Part shown: positions 1 through 8,378 of the stretch, piece by piece
Position numbering within the stretch: the first letter of the stretch is position 1
How the letters are laid out: every line of letters starts with the position of its first letter
DNA from: Neisseria dentiae
GTDB taxonomy: Bacteria > Pseudomonadota > Gammaproteobacteria > Burkholderiales > Neisseriaceae
NCBI RefSeq assembly: GCF_014055005.1
Contig: NZ_CP059570.1
Coordinates: 2,418,001-2,482,000 of the forward strand
Direction: 5' to 3'
DNA length: 64,000 bases
Made by a program: the position numbers and the translations under genes
The notes under the pieces: model-generated
What the model was told of the DNA's origin: nothing
What the model saw: only the letters and a program-made list of their open reading frames with translations
The model's database searches: none

Positions 1-33
1 AAATAATGTAATTTTTATAGAAAGGAAATGAAA

Positions 34-93
34 ATGAGCAGCAAAAAATACACAGTAACCGTTTATACAAACGCCCATAATCATGCCGTCTGA
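34..93 (+). pseudogene. 5' remnant of the effector gene (first copy)
   Basis: A 19-codon reading frame whose first ten codons match the start of the full effector at 1819 (MSSKKYTVTVY) and then jump to AHNHAV and a stop. The stop is supplied by the DUS (GCC GTC TGA). It has the same Shine-Dalgarno (aaaggaaatgaaa) as the intact gene. The first six bases of the window (AAA TAA) look like the end of a further lipoprotein copy, so the array probably continues to the left. Inference: a scar left when most of an effector was deleted between duplicated lipoprotein genes. Confidence 0.75.
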
Positions 94-115
94 AAAACCG
101 GCACTTTCAGACGGC
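84..115. terminator. DUS inverted-repeat hairpin
   Basis: TGCCGTCTGAAA and its complement TTTCAGACGGC face each other over a short loop directly after the effector remnant. A weaker version (TGCCGTCTGAAA / TTTCAGACAGC) lies at the same place after the second remnant, near 1034-1068. Confidence 0.5.
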
Positions 116-142
116 CTCCTTAAAAATCCATAAAAGCCAATC

Positions 143-956
143 ATGATGACCCGTAAAAAATCCAAGCTGAAACGCGCATTGTCCTGTTTGCTGCTGATGC
201 TGCCGCTGGCGGCCTGCCAAAAAAAAACGCAGGAACTGCCCCCGATGTATGTCGACGGCCAAACCGTGCATACCGTGCCTTTTTATCAACCTTTGGAGAT
301 TAATCCCGATAAAGAGCAGACGTTTTATTTCCGCTTTAAAAAGCCGCAGGATATGGGACAGGCAATTACCGTTTTGGCCGTACCAGTTTTCCCTCATTAT
401 CTTGATGATAATGCTAAGGCCATTCCCGAATACCAAGAATATGAAGATTTGGACAGTAAGCTGATTGATGATAAAAGGTTGAAGTTCAAACTTGTGATGC
501 GGCATTATGACAACAACGGCAAAGAAACCGCTGTCGGTTTGAGGGAAGGAAGCGATGTTGATTATATCTACTATTATTTGCAGCAGCAGAGGCAGGATAA
601 AAGCAAGCCTGCGCGTTTTGAAAGTAGTGAGCAGTATTTTAATGCAATAGGTATTAACACTCGTGATGCACGGCAGATAAATGGAAAATGGTATCTAGCC
701 AATAAACTAACTGTGGCCAGTTTTCCTGTCCAAGAAAAAGGTGGCTATTATAGTGGATTAAAATAAGAATGCCGAAGTAGGGTAAAACGATTCTTTAGCA
801 TATCGCCCAATTGCAAGTTTGAATGCAGTTATTTCATTTCGGAGTTTTTATTTGAATTCACTATACAAACTGGTGATTACCCCTATGCAACAGTATCCCG
901 ATTATCCCGAACTAAATCTGGATATTGGTGTCAGTTGGCCTGCAAGAGGCAAGTAA
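143..956 (+). pseudogene. Immunity-like lipoprotein, C-terminus cut off by a MITE
   Basis: Lipoprotein with signal peptide and lipobox (LPLAAC, residues about 22-27), nearly the same as the intact paralogue at 1093. The reading frame now ends at 766 after 207 codons because a 117-bp element at 749-865 brings in a stop. Removing 115 bp of the element joins GGYY to KLVITPMQQYP and restores a frame to 956 that matches the paralogue's last 30 residues (KLMVTPLQQYP...). So the break is a clean transposition with TA duplication. A truncated lipoprotein could still be made. Its place ahead of an effector suggests an immunity protein, which is inference; no family name was recognised. Confidence 0.8.
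749..865 (+). mobile_element. 117-bp TA-flanked MITE, copy 1 of 5
   Basis: Starts TATAGTGGATTAAAATAA and ends TTTGAATTCACTATA, with imperfect inverted ends of about 26 bp and a duplicated TA. No reading frame inside, so it must be moved in trans. The outermost bases resemble Correia element ends (TATAGTGGATTAA) but the interior does not. Inserted in the lipoprotein gene beginning at 143. Confidence 0.85.
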
Positions 957-983
957 TTCAATTTTTACAGAAAGGAAATGAAA

Positions 984-1043
984 ATGAGCAGCAAAAGATA
1001 TACTGTAACCGTTTATGCGGCCGCCCATAATCATGCCGTCTGA
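984..1043 (+). pseudogene. 5' remnant of the effector gene (second copy)
   Basis: Same structure as the remnant at 34: MSSKRYTVTVY followed by AAAHNHAV and a stop inside ATGCCGTCTGAA. The start codons of remnant 1, remnant 2 and the intact effector lie at 34, 984 and 1819. Subtracting the 115 bp added by the MITE from the first interval gives 835 bp, exactly the second interval, so the units are a true tandem repeat. Confidence 0.75.
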
Positions 1044-1092
1044 AAAACCAAAACTTTCAGACAGCCGCCATAAAAATCGATAAAAGGCAATC

Positions 1093-1791
1093 ATGATGAA
1101 CTTTAAAAAATCCAATCTGAAACGCGTAGCGTCCTGTTTGCTGCTGATGCTGCCGCTGGCCGCCTGCCAAAAAACACCGCAGGAACTGCCCCCTATGTAT
1201 GTTGACGGCCAACCCGTCCATACCGTGCCGTTCTACCAGCCCTTGGAAATCAATCCCGATAAGGAGCAGGTGTTTTATTTCCGCTTTAAAAAGCCGCAGG
1301 ATATGGGAAAAACCGTCAGCGTTTTTGCCTCCCCTATTTTTCCAAATTCTCTTGATAATAATAGCAAGCCTATTCCCGAATATCAGAAATATGATGAATT
1401 GGATAGAAAGCTGATTGACGAAAAAAGGCTGAAGTTCAAACTGGTGCTGCGGCATTATGACGACAACGGCAAAGAAACCGCCGTAGGTTTGAGGGAAGGC
1501 GGCAGCCTTGATTATGTGTACTATCATTTGCAGCAGAACAGGCAGGACAAAAGCAAGCCCGCGCGCTTTGAAAGCGATGAGCAGTATTTTGTTGCCGACT
1601 ATCGCGACACCCGTGATACGCGGCAGGTCAAGGGCGAAACTTATCTGGCTCATAACGTCATCGCCGCCAGTTTCCCCGTGCAAGAGCAGGGCGGTTATTA
1701 CAAGCTGATGGTTACGCCTTTGCAGCAATACCCCGAGTATCCCGAACTGAGTATGGACATCGGCGTTGATTGGCCGTCCGAACCTAAATAA
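1093..1791 (+). CDS. Immunity-like lipoprotein (intact copy)
   Basis: 232-residue lipoprotein. Residues 1-27 form a signal peptide with lipobox LAAC, so the mature protein starts at Cys27 or nearby and is followed by Gln-Lys, which suggests outer-membrane sorting. The rest is a soluble periplasmic domain rich in aromatic and charged residues without a motif that I recognise. The gene ends 27 bp before the effector start, with a good ribosome site between (agaggaaatgaa). Repeated lipoprotein copies directly ahead of one effector are typical of immunity proteins that protect the periplasm, but that role is inferred. Two starts in a row (ATGATG) are possible. Confidence 0.65.
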   Translation: MMNFKKSNLKRVASCLLLMLPLAACQKTPQELPPMYVDGQPVHTVPFYQPLEINPDKEQVFYFRFKKPQDMGKTVSVFASPIFPNSLDNNSKPIPEYQKYDELDRKLIDEKRLKFKLVLRHYDDNGKETAVGLREGGSLDYVYYHLQQNRQDKSKPARFESDEQYFVADYRDTRDTRQVKGETYLAHNVIAASFPVQEQGGYYKLMVTPLQQYPEYPELSMDIGVDWPSEPK

Positions 1792-1818
1792 TCTGATTTT
1801 TTACAGAGAGGAAATGAA

Positions 1819-2772
1819 ATGAGCAGTAAAAAATACACTGTAACCGTTTATGCGGCCGCACCGGGTACGCCTTTGTTTAACCACCAAACAGGGCTGCCGG
1901 ACATTGATAAAGAAACCAACAAACAGAAAACTTCCCTGCCCGGGTATATGTTTTATGCTATCAGCACAGATGGCGGGCGCACCCAAACCGCCTATGGGTT
2001 TGCACCTAAGGAAGATGCCGAAAGAACAGCTTGGCATTCGCTGGATATGCCGGGGAAAATGCAAGAAGAAGAGCATAAAAAATATCGGAACCCGTACTAT
2101 GCCCGCACCATGGAAATCACCGAGCAGCAATATACCGCTTTGCAAAATTTTGGTAGGAGTCCCGAAAATTTCGGCTTCAACCGCCATACCTACAACCTAG
2201 CCACCAACAGCTGCATCGACTTTACCTTTAAGGCGCTGAAAGAAAGCGGCATCTATAAAGGCCGCCCGATCGATTACCATAAAGAGGGGGTAAAAATCGG
2301 CACCGTTACGGTATATGAAAAAGCCGCCCTGCGCGTGCTGGAAAACATCCCCGTACTGGAAAAAATGCCCGACCAGATGAACAGCCCTCTGAACCGCACC
2401 TTACGCGGCAAAATGCCCGACCGCACGCTTTTGCAGCGGCTGCTTTCCGAAAACGAACAAGAGCAGCCGCACCGATATGCCGCTTCTTTATCCGGCTCAG
2501 AAAAGCCGTTTGCAAACGAACCGGATGGCAATTTCGATCGGGATTTCAAGCGGGTGAGCGCCATGCTAGACAGGCTTCTGAACGATGAAGACGGCTCATA
2601 CCACAGGGAAATCGCCGAAAACCACCCCGCTGCCAAGGCCATCGATGCTTTGGGCAAAGCGTTGTTTGCAGAAGAGCAGAGAATCGCGCAGGAAAGGGAA
2701 ATACAGTTGGCCCGAGAGCGGGAAGCGCAGGAACAAGTGAGAAGTTTTCACCAGCGCTCGTTTTTCTCCTGA
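1819..2772 (+). CDS. Putative secreted effector, papain-like (NlpC/P60-type) fold suspected
   Basis: 317 residues, no signal peptide or membrane helix. The first 150 residues have LPGYMFYAIS (40-49), YGFAP (59-63) and YNLATNSCIDF (125-135), arranged as in permuted papain-like amidases, where a PGH motif precedes an N-C motif. Here the expected His is Tyr43, while Cys132 is kept, so either another His serves or the enzyme is altered. The last 55 residues are a charged helix rich in Glu, Arg and Gln. It follows lipoprotein genes and precedes a membrane coiled-coil gene, the same order as the lipase locus at 8379-11708. A contact-dependent effector (type IV or VI secretion) is plausible, but no secretion gene is in the window. 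Confidence 0.5.
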   Translation: MSSKKYTVTVYAAAPGTPLFNHQTGLPDIDKETNKQKTSLPGYMFYAISTDGGRTQTAYGFAPKEDAERTAWHSLDMPGKMQEEEHKKYRNPYYARTMEITEQQYTALQNFGRSPENFGFNRHTYNLATNSCIDFTFKALKESGIYKGRPIDYHKEGVKIGTVTVYEKAALRVLENIPVLEKMPDQMNSPLNRTLRGKMPDRTLLQRLLSENEQEQPHRYAASLSGSEKPFANEPDGNFDRDFKRVSAMLDRLLNDEDGSYHREIAENHPAAKAIDALGKALFAEEQRIAQEREIQLAREREAQEQVRSFHQRSFFS

Positions 2773-2814
2773 TTGTTTGGTAAGTGTATTTGGGTATTCT
2801 CAGAAAGGAAACGT

Positions 2815-3457
2815 ATGAACTTTTCTCCGAACGGTTTCGATAAAATATAGTGAATTCAAATAAAAACTCCGAAATGAAATAACTGCATTCAAACTTGCAA
2901 TTGGGCGATATGCTAAAGAATCGTTTTACCCTACTTCGGCATTCTTATTTTAATCCACTATAGAACAAACGGCCGCGCAATTATCGCTGTTAACAGAAAA
3001 ATACCGGCAAACCAGCACCATACTGGTGGAAAATGTACAGAAAAAATTAGACGCTTCTTTGCGGGAGCAAAGAAAGGAAATTGTTGAGCAGGTGTGCGGG
3101 GATATTAAAAAATCAACCGAGGCAGTGGTGGCAAAATATGTGGCGGATATGGAAAATGCCCGCGATAAGATGATTTCTCAAACCGGTGAATTCAACAGAT
3201 ATTTGGATGATGTAAATAAGAAAAACAAGCAGTTGGTGTTCCGCTGCTGGTTGGCGGTTTCTGTAAGCCTGCTGCTGCTGTTGGCGGGCGGTATCTGGAT
3301 TTCGACGCATTATGCCAAGGTTATCCAACAAAACAAAATAAATGCCGAATTGATGAAGTCGATAAACGAAGCGGATTGGATAAAATGCGGCGACGATATA
3401 TGTGCCAGATTGGGAAAAGGCAAGGTGGGAGAATACAGGGTAATCCGTAAGCGTTGA
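2815..3457 (+). pseudogene. Coiled-coil single-pass membrane protein, interrupted by a MITE
   Basis: The frame opens with ATG at 2815 behind AGAAAGGAA and reads MNFSPNGFDKI, then meets TAG inside the element at 2846-2962. Removing 115 bp (one TA copy plus the element) restores one frame to 3457: about 175 residues with a long amphipathic helix, one membrane helix (LAVSVSLLLLLAGGIWI) and a short tail with two cysteines (KCGDDICARL). A GTG at 3026 could start a shortened 143-residue product that keeps the membrane helix. The paralogue at 8379-8903 has the same plan and tail (CADGSGVCAKI) and also follows an effector gene. Function unknown. Confidence 0.75.
2846..2962 (-). mobile_element. 117-bp MITE, copy 2 of 5
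   Basis: Reverse orientation of the copy at 749, with identical sequence by eye. It sits after codon 11 of the gene starting at 2815. The duplicated TA is visible at both ends, and excision of element plus one TA restores the frame. Confidence 0.85.
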
Positions 3458-3485
3458 TTTTAATTTAAACAGATTATTCACGGAT

Positions 3486-3524
3486 AGGCCGTCTGAAAGT
3501 TTGATAAATGCTTTCAGACGGCCT
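3486..3524. terminator. DUS hairpin terminator
   Basis: AGGCCGTCTGAAAG and CTTTCAGACGGCCT, 14-bp arms with an 11-nt loop followed by TTT. It lies between the membrane protein gene and dinG. Confidence 0.65.
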
Positions 3525-3586
3525 TTACACAGATAAATGCTAAAATAGCGGTTTCCCGCCCAACCCGCCTTATCCAAACGGCCTTT

Positions 3587-5716
3587 ATGCTCACCGATTT
3601 AGAAAAAAACGCCATCCGCGACCACTACCGCGCCATTTCGCAAAACCTGCCGCAGTTCCGCCCGAGAGCCGCGCAGCGGGAAATGATTGCGGCCATTGCC
3701 AACGCCTTTTCGCGCAGCCAAACCCGCGCCGAAGGCGAAGAAGCGCCCAAGCGCGAGGGCGAAAGCATCGTGGTGGTGGAAGGCCCCACCGGCGTGGGCA
3801 AAAGCCTGGCCTATCTGCTGGCCGGCGGCATCATGGCGCAAACGCGCGGCAAACGGCTGATTGTGTCGAGCGCAACGGTGGCCTTGCAGGAACAGCTGGT
3901 TAACCGCGATTTGCCGTTTTTGGTGGCCAAAAGCGGTTTGGAGCTGACTTTCGCACTCGCCAAAGGGCGCGGCCGCTATCTCTGCCCCTACAAACTCTAC
4001 CAGCTCACCCAAAGCAACGCCCAGCAAAACCTGCTCGGCTTCGAAGCTCCCACCGTGCTGTGGGACAGCAAACCCAAGCCCGAAGAATTGAAACTCTTGC
4101 GCGATATGGCCGACGAATTCGCCGCCCGCCGTTTCAACGGCGACCGCGACACCTGGCCGGAAAAAATCGACGATGCGGTGTGGATGAAGGTAAACAACGA
4201 CAACTACGGCTGCCTCAAAGCCGCCTGTCCCAACCGCTCGGAATGCCCGTTTTACCTCGCACGCGACACGCTCGAAAATGTGGACGTGGTAGTGGCCAAC
4301 CACGATTTGCTGATGGTCGATATCGGCATGGGCGGCGGCGTGATTCTGCCCGCACCCGAAAACAGCTTTTACTGCATCGACGAAGCGCACCACCTGCCCA
4401 AAAAAGCCCTCAGCCAGTTCGCCGCCGAGCACTCGTGGAACCAAGCCGTGTGGGCGCTGGAAAAACTCCCCGCCGTTACCGACAAAATCGCCGCGCTTAC
4501 CGACAAAGCCGAGCTGGCGAACTTGGCCGACGAAGCCGCTGCCGCCCTGCTCGAAAGCCTGCACGAATGGCAGTTCCACCTTTCCGAAGAGCCAGAATTG
4601 AGGCCGTCTGAAAACAACGAATCGGTGTGGCTGTGGCAGGACGGCAAAATCCCCGAAGCCTTGGAACTCACCGTATCCAACACCGCCGTTGCCGCCCGCA
4701 GCCTCTACAAACACGCCAACAGCCTCAACGACGCTTTGGCCGCCGCCCGCCGCGACAAAGACCAAAACAGCGCCCAAATCGACCGCTTGAGCAGCGAATT
4801 CGGCGTATTCCGCGCCCGCATCGAGCAAATCACCGCCGCTTGGGATTTGCTCGCCACCGTGCCCGCCGAAGGCGAAGAGCCGCTGGCCAAATGGATTACC
4901 CGCCGCCTCGACGACAAAAACGACTACATCTTCCACGCCAGCCCCATCAGCAGCGCCTCCCATCTGGCCAACAACCTGTGGCGGCGCGCCGCCGGCGCCG
5001 TGCTCACTTCCGCCACATTGCAATCCTTGGGCAGCTTCAACCTGATTCTGCGCCAAACCGGCCTGCAATGGCTGCCCGAAACCACCACACTCGCCCTGCA
5101 AAGCCCGTTTGATTTTGACGCACAGGGCGAGCTGTATATCCCGCCCGTGCACGCCAGCCCCAAAGACCCCGCCGCCCACACCGCCGCCATCGTCGAATGG
5201 CTGCCCAAACTGGTTTCTACCGAAGAAGCTATTGGCACGCTGGTGCTGTTTTCTTCGCGCAAACAAATGCAGGAAGTGGCTTTGCGTCTGCCCGAAGCCT
5301 ATCTGCCGCTCTTGTTGGTGCAGGGCGAATTGCCCAAGGCGACGCTGCTGCAAAAACACCATCAGGCCATCGGCGAAGGCCGCGCCAGCATTATTTTCGG
5401 GCTGGACAGCTTCGCCGAAGGGCTGGACCTGCCGGGCGAAGCCTGCGTGCAGGTGATTATCGCCAAACTGCCGTTTGCGATGCCTGACAACCCCGTCGAA
5501 AAAACCCAAAACCGCTGGATCGAACAGCGCGGCGGCAATCCGTTTATCGAAATCACCGTGCCCGAAGCCAGCATTAAGCTGGTGCAGGCGGTCGGCCGCC
5601 TCATCCGCACCGAAAGCGACTACGGCCGCGTAACCATACTCGACAACCGCGTCAAAACCCAAAACTACGGCCGCCAAATGCTCGCCTGCCTGCCGCCGTT
5701 TAAAAGAATCGGATAA
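3587..5716 (+). CDS. dinG: ATP-dependent DNA helicase DinG
   Basis: 709-residue superfamily 2 helicase of the XPD/DinG type, 5' to 3', acting on R-loops, D-loops and damaged DNA in the cytoplasm. Walker A is GPTGVGKS (residues about 66-73) and the DEAH box is CIDEAHH. Four cysteines of the iron-sulfur cluster are visible: GRYLCPY, YGCLK, AACPN and SECPF. The C-terminal helicase lobe ends with VQAVGRLIRTESDYG, the arginine-finger motif VI. Length fits neisserial DinG. Start ATG at 3587 follows a DUS terminator; no strong ribosome site. It converges with gapA and shares a terminator with it. Confidence 0.93.
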   Translation: MLTDLEKNAIRDHYRAISQNLPQFRPRAAQREMIAAIANAFSRSQTRAEGEEAPKREGESIVVVEGPTGVGKSLAYLLAGGIMAQTRGKRLIVSSATVALQEQLVNRDLPFLVAKSGLELTFALAKGRGRYLCPYKLYQLTQSNAQQNLLGFEAPTVLWDSKPKPEELKLLRDMADEFAARRFNGDRDTWPEKIDDAVWMKVNNDNYGCLKAACPNRSECPFYLARDTLENVDVVVANHDLLMVDIGMGGGVILPAPENSFYCIDEAHHLPKKALSQFAAEHSWNQAVWALEKLPAVTDKIAALTDKAELANLADEAAAALLESLHEWQFHLSEEPELRPSENNESVWLWQDGKIPEALELTVSNTAVAARSLYKHANSLNDALAAARRDKDQNSAQIDRLSSEFGVFRARIEQITAAWDLLATVPAEGEEPLAKWITRRLDDKNDYIFHASPISSASHLANNLWRRAAGAVLTSATLQSLGSFNLILRQTGLQWLPETTTLALQSPFDFDAQGELYIPPVHASPKDPAAHTAAIVEWLPKLVSTEEAIGTLVLFSSRKQMQEVALRLPEAYLPLLLVQGELPKATLLQKHHQAIGEGRASIIFGLDSFAEGLDLPGEACVQVIIAKLPFAMPDNPVEKTQNRWIEQRGGNPFIEITVPEASIKLVQAVGRLIRTESDYGRVTILDNRVKTQNYGRQMLACLPPFKRIG

Positions 5717-5791
5717 ACGGCGGTTTGGCGGTTTGAAATACTCAAACACATGGCGTTGCCAATCATTCGAAAACCGACAAAACCAAACAAA

Positions 5792-5819
5792 AGGCCGTCT
5801 GAAACATTTCAGACGACCT
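5792..5819. terminator. DUS hairpin between dinG and gapA
   Basis: AGGCCGTCTGAAA / TTTCAGACGACCT, one arm slightly degenerate. It can serve both convergent genes. Confidence 0.6.
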
Positions 5820-5878
5820 GCTTTATTTTGGTTTGATTATTGTGAAGCGTAAAACACCAAGTTAATTAAGTAGTAAAA

Positions 5879-6886
5879 TTACTTAATCAGTTTGGCGAAA
5901 TATTCCAAAGTGCGCACCAGCTGGCAGGTGTACGACATTTCGTTGTCGTACCAAGCCACGGTTTTCACCAGTTGTTTGTCGCCCACGGTCATCACGCGGG
6001 TTTGGGTTGCGTCAAACAATGAGCCGGCTTCTAAACCGATAACGTCGGAAGATACGATTTGGTCTTCGGTGTAGCCGTAAGACTCGCTCTGCGCGGCTTT
6101 CATGGCGGCGTTGATTTCTTCAACGGTAACGGTTTTCTCGAGCACGGTAACCAGCTCGGTCAGCGAACCGGTGGCCACGGGCACGCGCTGGGCGGAGCCG
6201 TCGAGTTTGCCGTTAAGCTCGGGAATCACCAAACCGATGGCTTTGGCGGCGCCGGTGCTGTTGGGCACGATGTTGAGCGCGGCGGCGCGGGCGCGGCGGA
6301 AGTCGCCTTTGCGGTGCGGCGCGTCCAGCGTGTTTTGGTCGCCGGTGTAGGCGTGGATAGTGGTCATCAGGCCTTCGACCACGCCGAATTGTTTTTGCAG
6401 CACGGCGGCCATCGGCGCCAGGCAGTTGGTGGTGCACGAAGCGGCGGAAATCACGGTTTCGCTGCCGTCGAGAATGTTTTCGTTCACGCCGTAAACCACG
6501 GTTTTCACATCGTTGCCGCCGGGTGCGGAAATCACCACTTTTTTGGCGCCGGCGCGGATATGAGCTTCGGCTTTGTCTTTTTTGGTGAAGAAACCGGTGC
6601 ATTCCAGCACCACGTCCACACCCAATTCGCCCCACGGCAGCTCTTCGGGGTTGGGGTTGGCGAACACTTTGATTTCTTTGCCGGCCACCACGATGGCGTT
6701 GTCTTTCAGCTCGGCGGCGCCCTCGAAACGGCCTTGGGTGCTGTCGTATTTAAACAGGTGCAGCAGCATATCGGCGGGCGTTAAGTCGTTTACCGCCACT
6801 ACTTCGATGCCTTCGGCTTTGATGATTTGGCGCAAAGCCAGACGGCCGATGCGGCCGAAGCCGTTAATCGCAACTTTAATGCTCAT
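5879..6886 (-). CDS. gapA: Glyceraldehyde-3-phosphate dehydrogenase
   Basis: 335 residues, NAD-dependent GAPDH of glycolysis. The start at 6886 (MSIKVAINGFGRIGR) is preceded by AGGAGCAAATCG; a longer frame to 6949 lacks homology. Rossmann motif GFGRIG at residues 8-13, catalytic Cys in SAASCTTNC, and the C-terminal WYDNEMSYT of the substrate site are all present. Another glycolytic gene, pgk, is 24 kb away. Divergent from lpxC with a long AT-rich spacer. Confidence 0.95.
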   Translation of the reverse strand: MSIKVAINGFGRIGRLALRQIIKAEGIEVVAVNDLTPADMLLHLFKYDSTQGRFEGAAELKDNAIVVAGKEIKVFANPNPEELPWGELGVDVVLECTGFFTKKDKAEAHIRAGAKKVVISAPGGNDVKTVVYGVNENILDGSETVISAASCTTNCLAPMAAVLQKQFGVVEGLMTTIHAYTGDQNTLDAPHRKGDFRRARAAALNIVPNSTGAAKAIGLVIPELNGKLDGSAQRVPVATGSLTELVTVLEKTVTVEEINAAMKAAQSESYGYTEDQIVSSDVIGLEAGSLFDATQTRVMTVGDKQLVKTVAWYDNEMSYTCQLVRTLEYFAKLIK

Positions 6887-7350
6887 TTCGATTTGCTCCT
6901 TAAAACAATAGGTTTCGGGTTGATTGCTTGATTGGGCACTTTTTACCATGAAATAAAATTACTACCTAGCACTACTTTCATAAAACTACACAAAATCTGA
7001 TTTAAATTAAGTAAGCGGCGGATAAAGGCCGTCTGAAAAATTTTAATAATCTGATTTAAAATATAAAAAGATTATTTTGAAGAAAACCGACCTATCTTGT
7101 GGATAACTCGTTTTATGTTTTTAAAACATCAGGATAGAGTTAATCGAAGTTGTGGGGCAAAACGGTATAAATCCGAAATCAATAAGGATAAAACTGAAAT
7201 AATCTTTCAAGCTGTGGATAAACAGTTAAGCGTCCACATTTTTTCAGACGGCCTATGCAAGATAACGATAAGTAAATACTATTAAAAATATTATGTCGGC
7301 AGTTCTGTTTTATCGTATTATCCGAAACGTATTTTGTGAAAGGCAAAACT
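6887..7350. other. gapA-lpxC divergent intergenic region with two DnaA boxes
   Basis: 464 bp, AT-rich. It holds two perfect copies of TGTGGATAA (7098-7106 and 7213-7221; complement TTATCCACA, the DnaA box), single DUS copies at about 7028 and 7243, and presumably the promoters of both genes. No gene seen. Confidence 0.6.
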
Positions 7351-8268
7351 ATGCTGCAAAGAACCCTGGCAAAGCCCGTCAGCGTAACCGGCGTCGGCCT
7401 GCATTCCGGCGAACGCGTGGCGCTCACGCTCCACCCCGCGCCTGAAAACAGCGGTATTTCGTTCCGCCGCACCGATTTGGGCGGCGAACAGGGCGAAGTG
7501 ATTGCGCTCAACCCCTACCTGATTAACGACACCCGCTTATCTTCCACCGTGGTAACCGATGCAGGCGTGCGCGTGGGCACCATCGAGCACATTATGTCGG
7601 CATTGGCCGCTTACGGCGTCGATAATGCGCTAATCGAATTGAACGCGCCAGAAATCCCGATTATGGACGGCTCCAGCCTGCCTTTCATCTATCTGCTGCA
7701 AGATGCGGGCATCGTCGATCAAAAAGCGCAGAAACGCTTCTTGAAGATTTTAAAACCGGTGGAAGTGAAAGAAACCGGCAAATGGGTGCGCTTCACCCCC
7801 TACAACGGTTTCAAGGTAACGCTCACCATCGAATTCGACCACCCCGTGTTCAACCGCAGCAACCCCACGTTTGAAATCGATTTCGCCGGCAAATCCTATA
7901 TCGACGAAATCGCCCGCGCGCGCACTTTCGGCTTTATGCAGGAAGTGGAGCTGATGCGCTCGCACAACCTCGGCCTGGGCGGCAACCTTTCCAACGCCAT
8001 CGTCATCGACGATACCGACGTGCTCAACCCCGAAGGGCTGCGCTATCCCGACGAATTCGTGCGCCATAAAATCCTCGATGCCATCGGCGACTTATACATC
8101 GTCGGCCACCCGATTATCGGCGCGTTTGAGGGCTACAAATCCGGCCACGCCATCAACAACGCCCTGCTGCGCGCGGTTTTGGCCGACGAAACCGCCTACG
8201 AATGGGTGGAATTCGCCGACGACGAAGACCTGCCCGCCGCCTTCCACCGCCTGCCCACCGCGGCTTGA
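7351..8268 (+). CDS. lpxC: UDP-3-O-acyl-N-acetylglucosamine deacetylase LpxC
   Basis: 305-residue zinc hydrolase, the committed step of lipid A synthesis in the cytoplasm. Start chosen at ATG 7351 (MLQRTLAKPVSVTGVGLHSG) because homology begins there and GTGAAAGGC lies just upstream; GTG 7336 would add five residues. Zinc ligands are in GTIEHIMSAL and in RHKILDAIGD, and the C-terminal GHxxGFEGYKSGH-like segment (GHPIIGAFEGYKSGH) is intact. Stands alone with its own DUS terminator. Confidence 0.95.
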   Translation: MLQRTLAKPVSVTGVGLHSGERVALTLHPAPENSGISFRRTDLGGEQGEVIALNPYLINDTRLSSTVVTDAGVRVGTIEHIMSALAAYGVDNALIELNAPEIPIMDGSSLPFIYLLQDAGIVDQKAQKRFLKILKPVEVKETGKWVRFTPYNGFKVTLTIEFDHPVFNRSNPTFEIDFAGKSYIDEIARARTFGFMQEVELMRSHNLGLGGNLSNAIVIDDTDVLNPEGLRYPDEFVRHKILDAIGDLYIVGHPIIGAFEGYKSGHAINNALLRAVLADETAYEWVEFADDEDLPAAFHRLPTAA

Positions 8269-8323
8269 TTGGTGCGGGCTGCTTAAAAGGCTAAAATGCC
8301 GAGACCTTTGCAAAAATACCTTA

Positions 8324-8354
8324 AGGCCGTCTGAAAAATCTTTTCAGATGGCCT
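8324..8354. terminator. DUS hairpin after lpxC
   Basis: AGGCCGTCTGAAAA / TTTTCAGATGGCCT. It lies between convergent lpxC and the membrane protein gene at 8379. A GAGACCTTTGCAAAA element end is just before it at 8301-8315. Confidence 0.6.
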
Positions 8355-8378
8355 TTCAGCAACCCGAAACGGCAGAAA

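Larger units (their letters stand above)
34..1818 (+). repeat. Tandem duplication: effector 5' end plus lipoprotein gene, two units
   Basis: Two consecutive units (34-983 and 984-1818) each hold an effector start, a DUS hairpin and a lipoprotein gene; the intact effector follows. Unit length is 835 bp once the MITE in unit 1 is discounted. Flanking bases 1-33 suggest at least one more unit upstream. Confidence 0.75.

Noticed and set aside
3599..5749. 716-codon open frame antisense to dinG
   Set aside because: Shadow of a GC-rich gene: low-complexity composition (runs of G, F, H, V) and no domain, while dinG on the other strand has all helicase motifs.
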